Of a stretch of 64,000 nucleotides of DNA, positions 10,325 to 21,994 are shown piece after piece. Location of the stretch: contig OX336388.2 in NCBI GenBank assembly GCA_946902985.2, forward strand, positions 1,213,440,609 through 1,213,504,608, in the 5' to 3' direction. The translations under genes were made by a program, and so were the position numbers. The notes below the pieces were generated by a model that was not told where the DNA came from, ran no database searches, and saw nothing but the letters and a program-made list of their open reading frames with translations. Origin of the DNA: Meconema thalassinum (taxonomy: Eukaryota; Arthropoda; Insecta; Orthoptera; Tettigoniidae). Each line of letters begins with the position of its first letter. Within the stretch, counting starts at the first letter, position 1.

Positions 10325-10965
10325 CAGGATAATGTTGGTGGCATATGTGGGTGGCTTATGTTGATGACATGTGTTGTTGGCTGATTTTGGTGGCTTATGT
10401 TGATGGTTTATGGTGGTGGCTTATGTTGATGGCTTATGTTGGTGGCTTATGTTGATGACATATGTTGGTGACTTATGTTGATAGCTTATGTTGGTGGCTA
10501 ATGTTGATGACATATGTTGTTGGCTTATGGTGGTGGCTTATGTTGATGGTATATGTTGCTGGCCTATGTTGATGGTTTATGTTAATGGCTTAGGTTAATA
10601 TCTTAGGTTGATGGCATAAGTTGATGGCTTATGTTGGTGGCTTATGGTGGTGGCTTATGCTGGTGGCTTATGCTAGTGGCTTATGGTGGTGGTTTATGGT
10701 GGTGGCTTATGTTGATGACATATGTTGGTGGCTTAAGTTGGTGGCTTATGTTGGTGGCTTATGGTGGTGGCTTATGGTGGTGGGTTATGGTGGTGGATTA
10801 TGGTGGCTTATAGTGGTGGCTTATGGTGGTGGTTTATGGTGGTGGCTTATGTTGATGACATATGTTGGTGGCTTATGGTGGCTTATGGTGGTGATTTATA
10901 GTGGTGGCCTATGTTGGTGGCTTATTTTTGGTGGTTTACGTTAATACCTTATTTGTAATGGCTTA
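10325..10965. repeat. GGTGGCTTATG minisatellite, left arm
   Basis: Some 50 degenerate units of 9-12 bp built on GGTGGCTTATGTTGATG and GACATATGTT variants. Open frames here encode only Trp/Gly/Leu repeats and are by-products of the repeat. Mirrored at 13372-14012. Confidence 0.9.
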
Positions 10966-11299
10966 TTTGACAAGTTATTGTTGTCAATGTATTTAGAGGA
11001 TTTTTCTCTTGGTTTTGGAAAGTATCTCAACTCTTTTTTATGGTAGCATAATGCTTACCGCCATGTTTGTAAGCAACAACAACACACTAAAATTCAAAGA
11101 ATCCAAAGTACTCTAAGGTTAATGATTGTCTCTCAACTCCATTCAACGTCTAGTCAAAAAACATTATATATTTTTCACATTTTACAAAAAAGGTAAATTG
11201 GGAAAGTAAGCTATATGTTTAAACTGAAAATCATATCAAATCATATGCTAACTCCAACACCTACGTCTACCCCAATCTCAGTCAAAAAAATATAATATT

Positions 11300-11930
11300 C
11301 TTCAAATTTTTCCAAAACAGTATTTGGAAAGTAGGCCATATTTTGAAAACTAATCATCCTATAAAGTCATATATATATATACTGAAACCAATGGCTTTTA
11401 TATCCTTAATCTTAAGAACAAAATATGGAATTTTTGACATTTTTTCCAAAAATGTTCATTTTAAAACGGGGCTATATTTTGGAAACTAGGAATTTTACAA
11501 GAAAGTTTGTTTAACGTAAATGGCAGGTATTTACCCCCACTACCCGCAAACCAAGTCCCAGGTCTCTGGGGAAAAATCCAAAAAAAGTTCAATTTGGAAA
11601 GTAGGCAATATTTTGAAAACTAATCATCCTAAAAAGTCATATATAGACTCAAACCAATGGCTTTTATGTCCTTAATTGGTAGAACAAAACTTAACATTTT
11701 TTCAGTTTTTCCAAAAAAGTCCAATTTTCAAAAATTGTCTATATTTTGGGAACTAAGAATTTTACAAAAAAGTTTGTTTAACGAAAATGAAAGGTCTTTA
11801 CCCCCCTCTACCCAAAACATAAATTTCAGGTCCCTAGGACAAAAACTGTGCAGTATATATATATATTTTTTTGGGGGGGAGGGGGTCTATATTCACTTTA
11901 CCTCCCCACTTCACAAGATGGCGGCCATAG
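11300..11930. repeat. Imperfect tandem duplication of about 267 bp, left arm
   Basis: Two diverged copies start near 11331 and 11599. Both carry TTTGGAAAGTAGGC, ACTAATCATCCTA and CCAATGGCTTTTAT, then ...TTTACAA(G/A)AAAGTTTGTTTAACG. The 92-aa ORF across the second copy has no recognisable domain and is present as a mirror image. Confidence 0.75.
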
Positions 11931-12035
11931 CTTAACTTAACCTAGCCTAACCTAACCTGACCTACGAGGTGTGATCAAAAAGTTCCAAAAATGTGGCTGC
12001 AACTTAACCAAACCTAGCCTAGCCTAACCTAACCT
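11931..12035. repeat. Degenerate CCTAA-rich tract, left arm
   Basis: Runs of CCTAACC and CCTAGCC words flank the centre of the palindrome; the mirror (GGTTAGG) lies at 12298-12405. They resemble the insect telomere pentamer TTAGG but are short and irregular. Confidence 0.6.
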
Positions 12036-12145
12036 CCCTGTTGACTAGCCCCCTTTGGACGGGTCCTTTTTGAAGGGAGTCATTTTTTTTACGTGTCCCG
12101 GAGGACGGGTCCTTGTTGACGGGTCCCAGTGGCGGGTCCCCTTTG

Positions 12146-12189
12146 ACATAATTTGGATAAAATGCAAGGCCAGTCCATAGGGATCAGTC
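12146..12189. other. Central spacer of the palindrome
   Basis: About 44 bp between the points where the arms stop matching. Nothing recognisable is encoded. The adjacent arm sequence is rich in GACGGGTCC words, and CAGTCC occurs twice within and just outside the spacer. Confidence 0.7.
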
Positions 12190-12297
12190 CAAAGGACCCG
12201 CCACAGGGACCCGTCAACAAGGACCCGTCCTCCGGGACACGTAAAAAAAATGACTCCCTTCAAAAAGGACCCGTCCAAAGGGGGCTAGTCAACAGGG

Positions 12298-12405
12298 AGG
12301 TTAGGTTAGGCTAGGCTAGGTTTGGTTAAATTGCAGCCACATTTTTGGAACTTTTTGATCACACCTCGTAGGTCAGGTTAGGTTAGGCTAGGTTAAGTTA
12401 AGCTA
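12298..12405. repeat. Degenerate TTAGG-rich tract, right arm
   Basis: Mirror image of 11931-12035. Confidence 0.6.
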
Positions 12406-13035
12406 TGGCCGCCATCTTGTGAAGTGGGGAGGTAAAGTGAATATAGACCCCCTCCCCCCCAAAAAAATATATATATATACTGCACAGTTTTTGTCCTAGG
12501 GACCTGAAATTTATGTTTTGGGTAGAGGGGGGTAAAGACCTTTCATTTTCGTTAAACAAACTTTTTTGTAAAATTCTTAGTTCCCAAAATATAGACAATT
12601 TTTGAAAATTGGACTTTTTTGGAAAAACTGAAAAAATGTTAAGTTTTGTTCTACCAATTAAGGACATAAAAGCCATTGGTTTGAGTCTATATATGACTTT
12701 TTAGGATGATTAGTTTTCAAAATATTGCCTACTTTCCAAATTGAACTTTTTTTGGATTTTTCCCCAGAGACCTGGGACTTGGTTTGCGGGTAGTGGGGGT
12801 AAATACCTGCCATTTACGTTAAACAAACTTTCTTGTAAAATTCCTAGTTTCCAAAATATAGCCCCGTTTTAAAATGAACATTTTTGGAAAAAATGTCAAA
12901 AATTCCATATTTTGTTCTTAAGATTAAGGATATAAAAGCCATTGGTTTCAGTATATATATATATGACTTTATAGGATGATTAGTTTTCAAAATATGGCCT
13001 ACTTTCCAAATACTGTTTTGGAAAAATTTGAAGAA
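12405..13035. repeat. Tandem duplication of about 267 bp, right arm
   Basis: Mirror image of 11300-11930, including the identical 92-aa reading frame. Confidence 0.75.
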
Positions 13036-13371
13036 TATTATATTTTTTTGACTGAGATTGGGGTAGACGTAGGTGTTGGAGTTAGCATATGATTTGATAT
13101 GATTTTCAGTTTAAACATATAGCTTACTTTCCCAATTTACCTTTTTTGTAAAATGTGAAAAATATATAATGTTTTTTGACTAGACGTTGAATGGAGTTGA
13201 GAGACAATCATTAACCTTAGAGTACTTTGGATTCTTGGAATTTTAGTGTGTTGTTGTTGCTTACAAACATGGCGGTAAGCATTATGCTACCATAAAAAAG
13301 AGTTGAGATACTTTCCAAAACCAAGAGAAAAATCCTCTAAATACATTGACAACAATAACTTGTCAAATAAG

Positions 13372-14012
13372 CCATTACAAATAAGGTATTAACGTAAACC
13401 ACCAAAAATAAGCCACCAACATAGGCCACCACTATAAATCACCACCATAAGCCACCATAAGCCACCAACATATGTCATCAACATAAGCCACCACCATAAA
13501 CCACCACCATAAGCCACCACTATAAGCCACCATAATCCACCACCATAACCCACCACCATAAGCCACCACCATAAGCCACCAACATAAGCCACCAACTTAA
13601 GCCACCAACATATGTCATCAACATAAGCCACCACCATAAACCACCACCATAAGCCACTAGCATAAGCCACCAGCATAAGCCACCACCATAAGCCACCAAC
13701 ATAAGCCATCAACTTATGCCATCAACCTAAGATATTAACCTAAGCCATTAACATAAACCATCAACATAGGCCAGCAACATATACCATCAACATAAGCCAC
13801 CACCATAAGCCAACAACATATGTCATCAACATTAGCCACCAACATAAGCTATCAACATAAGTCACCAACATATGTCATCAACATAAGCCACCAACATAAG
13901 CCATCAACATAAGCCACCACCATAAACCATCAACATAAGCCACCAAAATCAGCCAACAACACATGTCATCAACATAAGCCACCCACATATGCCACCAACA
14001 TTATCCTGCATA
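13372..14012. repeat. CATAAGCCACC minisatellite, right arm
   Basis: Mirror image of 10325-10965. The reading frames encoded by the two arms are the same through the longest repeat stretch. Confidence 0.9.
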
Positions 14013-14096
14013 AAACGTCAACACAACATCATTCTTTCACCACAAGTGTTCAGACCTTTGTAGTAGGCGGATCGACTATACAAGTCAGTGACTACT

Positions 14097-14642
14097 ATGG
14101 AATATACTATAACCAATAAAGGTAAACCACGTGCCCTGTATCATGGGTACTCTTATAACTATAAGCGAGAAAATGCGAATGGCATCATATTTTGGCAGTG
14201 CTCAAAACAAAGAACAACAAAATGTCTAGGTCATCTAAAAAGTAAACATGGTGAGGGTCTTAAGTGTGGGTACTCATCAATGTGGTATACCAAATGAAAC
14301 ACCGTTAGTGTTAACAAAACATGATCAAAAGAACAAGAAAAAGCAAGTCCGACAAAAACATAGTGTTACTCAACATAGTGACTTCCTTATGAAAAAACAT
14401 TTATCTCCTCAAAAAGTCATGTTAGGACAGTTGTCAACGTTCAATAAACCCGTAACACTATCAAAAAGCAACACAGACTCTTCAAGAGATCCCTTTTGAA
14501 AAGGAAAAAATGGAATTGGATAGTTCTAGTGATGTTGAGGATGATGATGATGATGATAATGATGGTGACAATGACTATAATAATTATAAAGATAATATTT
14601 ATAATAATGATGATGATAATGATGAAAAAAAAAGAGAAATGA
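14097..14642 (+). pseudogene. FLYWCH-type ORF, right-arm copy, frameshifted
   Basis: Same gene as 9694-10236 on the other arm. The zinc finger reads normally up to KSKHGE. One extra G near 14252 then shifts the frame before the closing H-x-C. One extra A near 14466 shifts it again before the acidic tail, and a third one-base difference lies near 14638. All three are in short homopolymers, so they may be mutations or unpolished read errors. If real, only the left-arm gene can make the full protein. Confidence 0.6.
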
Positions 14643-15016
14643 GGGTTTAATGTCTATAAAACCATTGCGGCTTCCCAGTTTTTAAGAACAAGAGTACCCT
14701 AGAGAAAGTTGTAAAAGGATCTACAACAAGCGTTGTGTTTAAAATCTATATCAAACAATGGTAAAGAGATAAAAAGTTGTATTCAGTGTGTAACTATTGT
14801 AAAAAAAACTAAAAAGAATAAAAATATTGTATGGGTATTGGCTGTTTTTTCTTAATTGCTATCCCCATGTCCCACTATTAATACAATTGTTAACCATCAA
14901 CAGTCTCTGACTATGTTCAGAAAGAGAGTGGCCTTAAACAATACACTATATCTATGGTTTGTGTACTGAGTATCATAATAATACAGTGTGGCCAAGCCAT
15001 GTTAAGGCAATAGTTA

Positions 15017-15101
15017 TGTCAGGTAAGGGATTCGAACCCTTGCTTCCTTATACAGAAATTTGATCTTAAGTCAAACACCTTAACCACTCGGCCAACCTGA
15101 C
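15017..15101 (-). tRNA. tRNA-Leu (anticodon UAA), right-arm copy
   Basis: Reverse-strand mirror of the gene at 9235-9319. Over the 85 nt I see no difference: acceptor, anticodon stem-loop, variable arm and both polymerase III boxes are the same. The flank differs by one base just outside the 5' end (an extra T). Confidence 0.93.
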
Positions 15102-15902
15102 AGTTACTAATTTTAATTGGTCTTGAGGACTTGAGTGTTTACAAAACTTTTTCCAGTATACATTGACTAAACCACTTGTTTGTTTTGAAATATAGATTTT
15201 GTTTTGTTTTACCATAACATTGCAGTTATGAGTTTTGTGAACTGGGTGTTCAATATAGGGTTAAAGGCATTTTTAAAATCATTTTAGAAAAGCTCTTAGG
15301 TATCGTGTCATGGGTTTTAGTAATGCATTACTGTTCGTTGACTAACATTTACCGTTACACAACATTATTTTGGTGAACGTACATGTTGTTGTTTGAGTCT
15401 TTAGTCCTTTGACTGGTTTGATGCAGATCTCCATGCCTCCCTGCCCCGAGCGAAACGTCTCATCTCTATATAGCTACCACACCCTTCATTCAAGGCTATC
15501 TGTTTAACATATTATAACCTTTGATCTCCCCTACAAGCTCTTGGGTTCAATTCCTAGATTTAACACAAACTTTTAAAAGTGGTATGACAACTTAAACTAG
15601 TCTACTCAGTCTCGGGTGGTCCAAATAAGTAGAAAGGGTTTGATTCACACCTCAACCATAGAGCACCATGTTCTTTTTTTTTTTAAATAATGATAGCCAT
15701 TTGTTCAATTTCACATTTCACACATTGCAATTTGTCAATTTTCCATTTGCATTTTTTAAAATGACAGTTTGATGTTTTTCAATTTCATGATATGGAAACA
15801 TGGATTTTTCCATTTTCATATTTACACATTTGTCAATTTCCCATTTATATATATTTTCTTAAATGTCCGTTTAAGGTTTTTAAATTTTGTCTATATGGAA
15901 AC

Positions 15903-16180
15903 ATGGATTTTCCATTTTGCTGTTTACAAATTTTTTATATATTTATTTTGTGTATGTTGAAAAAAATCGATATTTCCAAAACAAGATTTTTATTTTTCAT
16001 TTTATGATTTTGTAAATGATCTTAATGTGAGTGCTTGACCATGGATTTTCCATTTTGCTGTTTACAAATTTTTTATATATTTATTTTGTGTATGTTGAAA
16101 AACGATATTTCCAAAACAAGATTTTTTATTTTTCATTTTATGATTTTGTAAATGATCTTAATGTGAGTGCTTGACCATGG
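15903..16180. repeat. Tandem duplication of about 138 bp, right arm
   Basis: Mirror image of 8159-8435. Confidence 0.85.
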
Positions 16181-18569
16181 CAATAATACAGTCTATCTAT
16201 GTGTTAGCGAAACCATAGAGTCTTATTACTACTGCAAGTAAGAATGTTTTACAAAATAACGACTATCTACCACTGCATTTAAAAAACAAAACTATTGGGG
16301 AAAAAAAACTAAAATACTATTTACCATTCATTCATATATAAGTGTTAATTCTCCCTCTCCCCACCCTACCTCATCGTATTTTCTCTGGTCAAATTATCAA
16401 TGCTACCCATACATACACTAGCTTTCTATATCTTTCTCTATATATATGTTTTCTCTGCTCCACAAGATACAAATTATGGTTGCTGGATTGTATCCTGCAC
16501 TGTTTATGCGACATACCATTGCCAGTTCATAAAACCGTTAGGTAGTTCTCTACACATAGCGATTTTACCACTGCTCTACCTACGCCTTTTGCTTGTTTGG
16601 CTTTCTTACAGGCTAGTATGCGATAGGCAGCATTAACTGAATATCAAACCCAGTCTACCTTTGTATTTGCAATCTAAGTAATAATTTGAAAAGAGACAAG
16701 TGTAATCAGTTTTAAACATTATCTCTGCTTTTTTGTTTGTTTGTTTGTTTGTTTGTTTGTTTATGACATGTATATTAACCTAAAATCAAACCCTAGTCTA
16801 CCTTAGTGAAAGGCTAACAGTTTAACCACTGCGTCACCATACCCTTCTTTCTTAGTTTGATTCATTCTAGGCCTTAGAGCTAGAAATCGAGTTACGATCT
16901 CCAGTGCAAGAGGCACATGTGCTCACCACTATAGCATGTAATGGTTAGCTGGTAACATTAGACAAACGAAAATGATTGTATTTCTGTTAGCCAAGCATTT
17001 CTGTCATTTGCCTACTGTGTGAGCACTGCCAGCAAGACAGTTTAGTTTAGAACAAGCGTGTGTGTGTGTGTGTATAGATTATTAGCCTCAAGTATTTAAA
17101 GCTTGTTGTGTGTAGCGACCATCTTGCTCAGTAACCACTGAGTAAGTTTTAACAGTTAACTCATAAAAACAGCATAGGATAGTTGTGTGTGTGTGGTTCA
17201 TGTACTTGAGAATATGCATTAGCACCATGCGCTAGCTTTACCTTACCCTCTAGAGGTAGAGCCTTATCCCTTCCTTTGGACATTGCCAATGACTGCATTC
17301 CCCCACAAGTTTTACACTTAAGCCCTTGGCTTGTTCTTGATTAGGTTTGGTTTGCTTTAGGCTTGGTTTGGTTCGGTTGGGTTTGATTCGACTTGGTTCA
17401 GTTTAGTTTAATGTAGTCACCATTTTTTTATTTTTAGCTACACTCTTTAACCAATTAATTAATGATAGTCTACTCTTAATTCTTGAATCGATAAATTGAA
17501 TTTTGTGTGCACCGTTTGTCAATCCATGCCTACAACCTATACTCCCTATGTACTACAGTCAGATCTGAAAACAAGTTCCAATGGTCAAAGACGTGTCAGT
17601 CACCATACATATATCCTACAATAATTCTTTCGTTACCTAGCTAGATTTCGTCACTCACAGTAAACATCTTACATTATGGGTTTGCAATATATTAAGAAAA
17701 GCAAAAGTCCATGATCTTGTTGTTTTGGGTCTTTTTTGGGGAAATTCATAAGCCATAAAAAGAATGACATCATGTCAAGTTCTGAGTGGATCTTGTATGT
17801 CAAAATCCCATTATCGGTTTATAAAATCTCAAGGCCATGCCCTAGCAGTTTTGGATTATTTCAATCAATGAGTCCACCATAGGAAACATCGAAAAAATAA
17901 ATACCCTTAAAACAAGTCGTCCCATGACCCTCTCCGAACAATGCTTCGCAAAATATAAATTCATCCATTGAACATGATCGGCGACATCATCCTAGCTTCC
18001 CCCTCCCACCATGGTTGCCATATCGTTTGACCTTCAAGTGTCCTCAGCATCTCTGTGCTTTTTTTCATTGCCCTGTCAAGTCAATGCATTCCAATAAGAT
18101 CAAATAACATTCACATCCTGTCAGTCTGCCCCAGCAAGTTTGTTTTCTATACTCACTTCAAGCAACATATAACCAAGTTCTGTTTGTTCTATCTAAAGCC
18201 AACTTCATCGAATCAAGGAATTATCATTTGTCATGTCACTCATAATCGTTTACACGTTAAAGACCCCCTTCAGGGGGTTTAGGAATTAGGAATTCCATCA
18301 TAGGAAAAATCAGAAAACGAACCCTCGACCCGCCGTCTCATCGAAATAGCGAATACTGTATTGGTATATCACCACCGTGGCCAGTAATAGCTTCGTTGAA
18401 ACACGTGTCCAGTGGTATCGTCTCTTTCTATCTACAACCACTCGTCATGAACATTTTAGACAAATTTAAGAAAAGTTTTAAAAACTGAAATGTTTTCAAC
18501 ATAAGTGTCGTTAGGCTCTTTCGCATTTTTTTAAACATAAATACTATATTCGAAAGAGAGATAGGGGAG

Positions 18570-19325
18570 GGGCGTCACCCCGAGTCCTACGACCCCTCGT
18601 ATACGTCTCTGGCGTTATTGGTTTGTGAGATATAACAAAAAGTCTAAAATCACGGTTTTACAACAAAAAATTCTGTTTCCCTCATTCTCAAAAACTTTAA
18701 CCTATTACCAAAATAAAGAGGGTTTCGAGACAAGCCATTTGACACGTCATAGGACCAAATCCGACCAGGCATTCGTGAAATATCAGAAAATGTCTAAAAT
18801 CATAATTTTACCCCAAAACGCCTGTTTCCCTCATTCTCAAAACTTTAACCTATTAATAACATGTATAGGGCTTTGAGACAAGCGATTTGACACGTCACGC
18901 GTCCAAATCCGACCTTGCGTTCGAGAGATATCGACAAACTTCGTAGGAAAGTAGGCGACTATCTGGTTCTCTCCTCACCACCAAAACCTCTTCTTATCAA
19001 TCATTTTTTTTCAAAGAGCTCGCCCTCTTACAAAAATCCCAAGTGCGCATGCGTAAAAAACAAAAACAAAAATGTTCATCCATAGCGGCAGCCAGAAAAA
19101 CGCATGTGCGATATGAGCAACAACATTTAAGTTCATTTTAGCAGCGCACCTTATACATGTCGTATTTGAAAAGAGACTTTCACTAAAAATTACAATTTCA
19201 CCCCCTAGTAGGGGTAGGTTTTATTTAGGGGTTGAAATGAGTGGTCCATAGCAAAGCCCCCGTCAGCCCGAGTCCAACGACACCTCATTCGTGAATCTCC
19301 GACCAAGGGTTCGGGAGTTATCGGC
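18570..19325. repeat. Subterminal direct repeats of the palindrome, right arm
   Basis: Mirror image of 5015-5770. Confidence 0.6.
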
Positions 19326-19377
19326 TCGCATTGGGAGTAGTGGTGGGGGGGGTTAGAAACCGCCTTACTCCACTACT

Positions 19378-19383
19378 TGCTAG
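19378..19383. repeat. Right copy of 6-bp target-site duplication TGCTAG
   Basis: Directly follows the last matching base of the right arm; same orientation as 4957-4962. Confidence 0.8.
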
Positions 19384-19404
19384 TTTTGATTCAATTAGGG
19401 GATT

Positions 19405-19690
19405 TGCGAAATCGTGGTCATGTAGCCCCGTGTACTTTGGTGATGGTTGTAATAGTGTTTGTATTTGTAATTGTGGATAGGATTTGTAGGGTAGGAGACA
19501 ACCGTGGCCTTAATTTAGGCTCTATCCCCACATTTGCTTGGAGTAGAAGTGAGGAAAACACAGAAAAACTAGTTCTATGACAGCTCAGGGGGGAATCGAA
19601 GCCATATCTTCTTAGGTTTACCTCACATGACCGAGTGTATCCCGTTCCAACTGTCAGACCAGACTTAAATTTCTAGGCAGAGCCGTGAAT
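19405..19690 (-). mobile_element. SINE family A, minus strand
   Basis: Contains the reverse family body: CATGTAGCCCCGTGTACTT, GTAATAGTGTTTGTATTTG, a CTCACATGACCGAGTGTATCC-like block and GGCAGAGCCG. The tRNA-like head at the right end is degenerate. Confidence 0.65.
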
Positions 19691-19811
19691 TACACCCAGG
19701 ACATTTGGGTAAGGAATATCAATACTTACCCCCGAGAACACAGAACACAGAGAGAGCAGACACAATATTGCCAATAGGAAATGAAGGAATGTTTAAGGCG
19801 TCTGTAAAGTC

Positions 19812-20038
<227 letters not shown>

Positions 20039-20039
20039 A

Positions 20040-21265
20040 AGATCTGAAACAACGTATGCTTAAGTATCTGTGGAATCTGTCGGATAACCTGTGGTATAGT
20101 GGTGACTGTACTAGCGGGTATATCTTAATTTCGGTGGTCACTTGTGTGGCGTAGGCTACACAGTAAAACACTCTCTTACTGCGCCCAAACTTGCGGAATC
20201 GAATCCCAGCAAGATATTAACCAAGCCAATAGATTAACTGACACTGGCAATAATCCAGCATCCTGGCACATTTCAAGCCACAGCAGTTACAATGGCGTTA
20301 GAAATTATTAATATTATTATTTTTATTATTATTATTACTATCATTATTTATGTTTATTGTTGTTGTTGTTTTTGTTGTTGGATCCAGAGATAAGAAGGTG
20401 ACCGCGACTATGAGCTGGGTACCGTCGTGATATTCTCTAGAAGTCGGATCCTCACAAAACCATTCCTAAGACGACTGAAATCTGTCCTCACGGGGATAAG
20501 AATCATACATCCCAATCAAAATACCAGGATTGTAATCTTCAACCCGGACTGCGCTCTGCAAGTATTTAAAACCTCCTCGGTAGAGTCAGTAGTTGTCTCA
20601 GGCTCTAAAACTAATGAGGCCCGCCAAGAAGCAAGGTTGGAGACCCTTCAAGACTGTGCAGAATGTGTTGCGAGCGGGGATTTTTGTCCTCTTCACGTCA
20701 CGGTCGGAGTCCCTCTTATTGAAAGCACAAATTCCATTAGCCTAATTACACACGCCAGTCTCCCCCGTCCTACCCTTCTATTCCCCTGACAACAGTTTTT
20801 TTTTTATCTCCTTCCAGGATTTCCAATGAAATTGTCAACGTAATGACAGTTAGCATATCATAAATAATATTACTGCTCTTGGCCCTTTTGTTTCATTAGA
20901 AAGAATTACATTCTCAACCAGAGCTGCGATGACTCAAAGATTAAGACAGTACCTTCCCTATTGAATGGAACTAGATTCGATCCCTGACTATGGCAACCAT
21001 TGAAAGTTAGAACTATCCTTGGCTTCTATGTGTTCCATGGTTGACTCAGCTGTCAAAAATTCCCTAAGGGTAGTAGAGGTCAGTCAAGATGCGGTACTGA
21101 CGATCCTGCCTTCATCTTCTGTTCCTGTCTATTAAGTAGCCAGCCTGAAGACTAGTTGGATCACCAGAAACTACCGCCGAAGGTGTTGTGTGCAGAAACG
21201 CACAGAAATCCAAGGTAGAACTAGGCAAAGGGAGGGGTGAGGTGGTTTGTCATTGCATTCCTCAT
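20040..21265. other. No gene recognised
   Basis: Holds a short ATT/GTT tract (about 20305-20380) and a 120-aa open frame at 20427-20789 with no recognisable domain. The rest looks like old repeat sequence. I see no coding evidence. Confidence 0.5.
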
Positions 21266-21439
21266 TTAGTCAGTAAAGCAGTACTGATCTTGTGAACAGA
21301 AACTTTCCCAGCATCCACAGGTACTCGATGTTCTCAAAATGCCATTACTCATCACAACCCATACAACTATAATCACAGTCATTCTTGTATAGCAGATTTT
21401 TACACAAGTAGTTCGGGTTACATCCCCGGCTCTGCCGTA

Positions 21440-21725
21440 GAATATGTCAATCCTGGTGTTTGAATGGTATGTCACAGGCAAAGACATCGGTACCACCTCG
21501 TGTTGTAGCGCATAACATGCTTGGCTGTAACACCCAGAGGTCCGGGTTCGATTCCCAGCTCTGTCAATAAAAATGTGGTCTGAGGTACACTCAGCTTCGT
21601 GAGGCAAAACTGAGAAGAGGTGGGTTCCATTCCCACCTTAGCCACCTTGGAAGTAGTGTCCCACTTCTACTCTAGGCAAATGCCAGGATGGTTCCTAACT
21701 TATGACCACGGCCGTCCCCCTCCCA
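21440..21725 (+). mobile_element. SINE family A, plus strand
   Basis: tRNA-like head with B box GGTTCGATTCCC at about 21545. The family body follows (TGAGGTACACTCAGC, CACCTTGGAAGTAGTG, TACTCTAGGCAAATGCC, GGATGGTTCCTAACTTA). Confidence 0.75.
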
Positions 21726-21734
21726 ATCCTCACT

Positions 21735-21970
21735 TGATTTTCTGACTGGCTGCGTGGCTGCGGTAACGTTCTCACCCGTTCTACCCAAGGTTGGAGGATT
21801 GAATCTTGGCGCAGTCAGTTGACATTTGTTGCAAATTCGAGATAGTTGTGTCAGTAGATTTACTGACACGTTATAAATCCCCTTCGGGGAAAATTTCCTG
21901 CACCCCGTCGACTCTAAAAGCCACAGTAGTTAAAAGGGACGTAAAATCAATAAATTATTATTATTATTCT
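21735..21970 (+). mobile_element. tRNA-derived SINE (family G) with TTA tail
   Basis: A-box-like GGCTGCGGTAACG and B-box-like GGATTGAATCTTG stand at tRNA spacing. A short body ends CTAAAAGCCACAGTAG and GGGACGTAAAATCAATAAA before a (TTA)n tail. Confidence 0.6.
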
Positions 21971-21994
21971 TTAATCGTATCGGCCAACTAAGGA

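Larger units (their letters stand above)
4963..19377. mobile_element. 14.4-kb palindromic transposable unit with 7.2-kb inverted arms
   Basis: Left arm 4963-12145 is the reverse complement of right arm about 12190-19377, around a spacer of about 44 bp. Coordinates of matched points sum to 24340 at the ends, 24336 at the tRNA genes and 24333 at the centre, so net length drift is only about 7 nt in 7.2 kb. The differences I saw are mostly one-base indels in short homopolymers plus a few substitutions. The ends read AGTAGTGGAGTAAGG and its complement, and TGCTAG is duplicated outside both ends. The arms hold a tRNA gene, a FLYWCH ORF, a 12-bp-type minisatellite and subterminal repeats. No transposase, polymerase, integrase or capsid ORF is visible. 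A 6-bp duplication and an AG terminus fit Polinton/Maverick integration, but arms this long are not typical of it. Confidence 0.85.

Noticed and set aside
10621..10944. Trp/Gly-rich 107-aa reading frame as a gene
   Set aside because: It is the translation of a short-unit minisatellite; the composition follows the repeat and the frame has no other support.
11931..12405. CCTAA tracts either side of the palindrome centre as a telomere fusion
   Set aside because: A head-to-head fusion would read TTAGG toward the centre from the left and CCTAA after it; here the order is CCTAA then TTAGG, the tracts are short and degenerate, and about 250 bp of other sequence lies between them.
4963..19377. Palindrome dismissed as an assembly fold-back
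   Set aside because: The outer boundaries coincide with a 6-bp direct duplication, the flanks differ on the two sides, and the arms show some substitutions; an artefact remains possible only if reads fail to span it.
20427..20789. 120-aa ORF as a gene
   Set aside because: No recognisable domain, no neighbouring coding features, and repeat-like surroundings.
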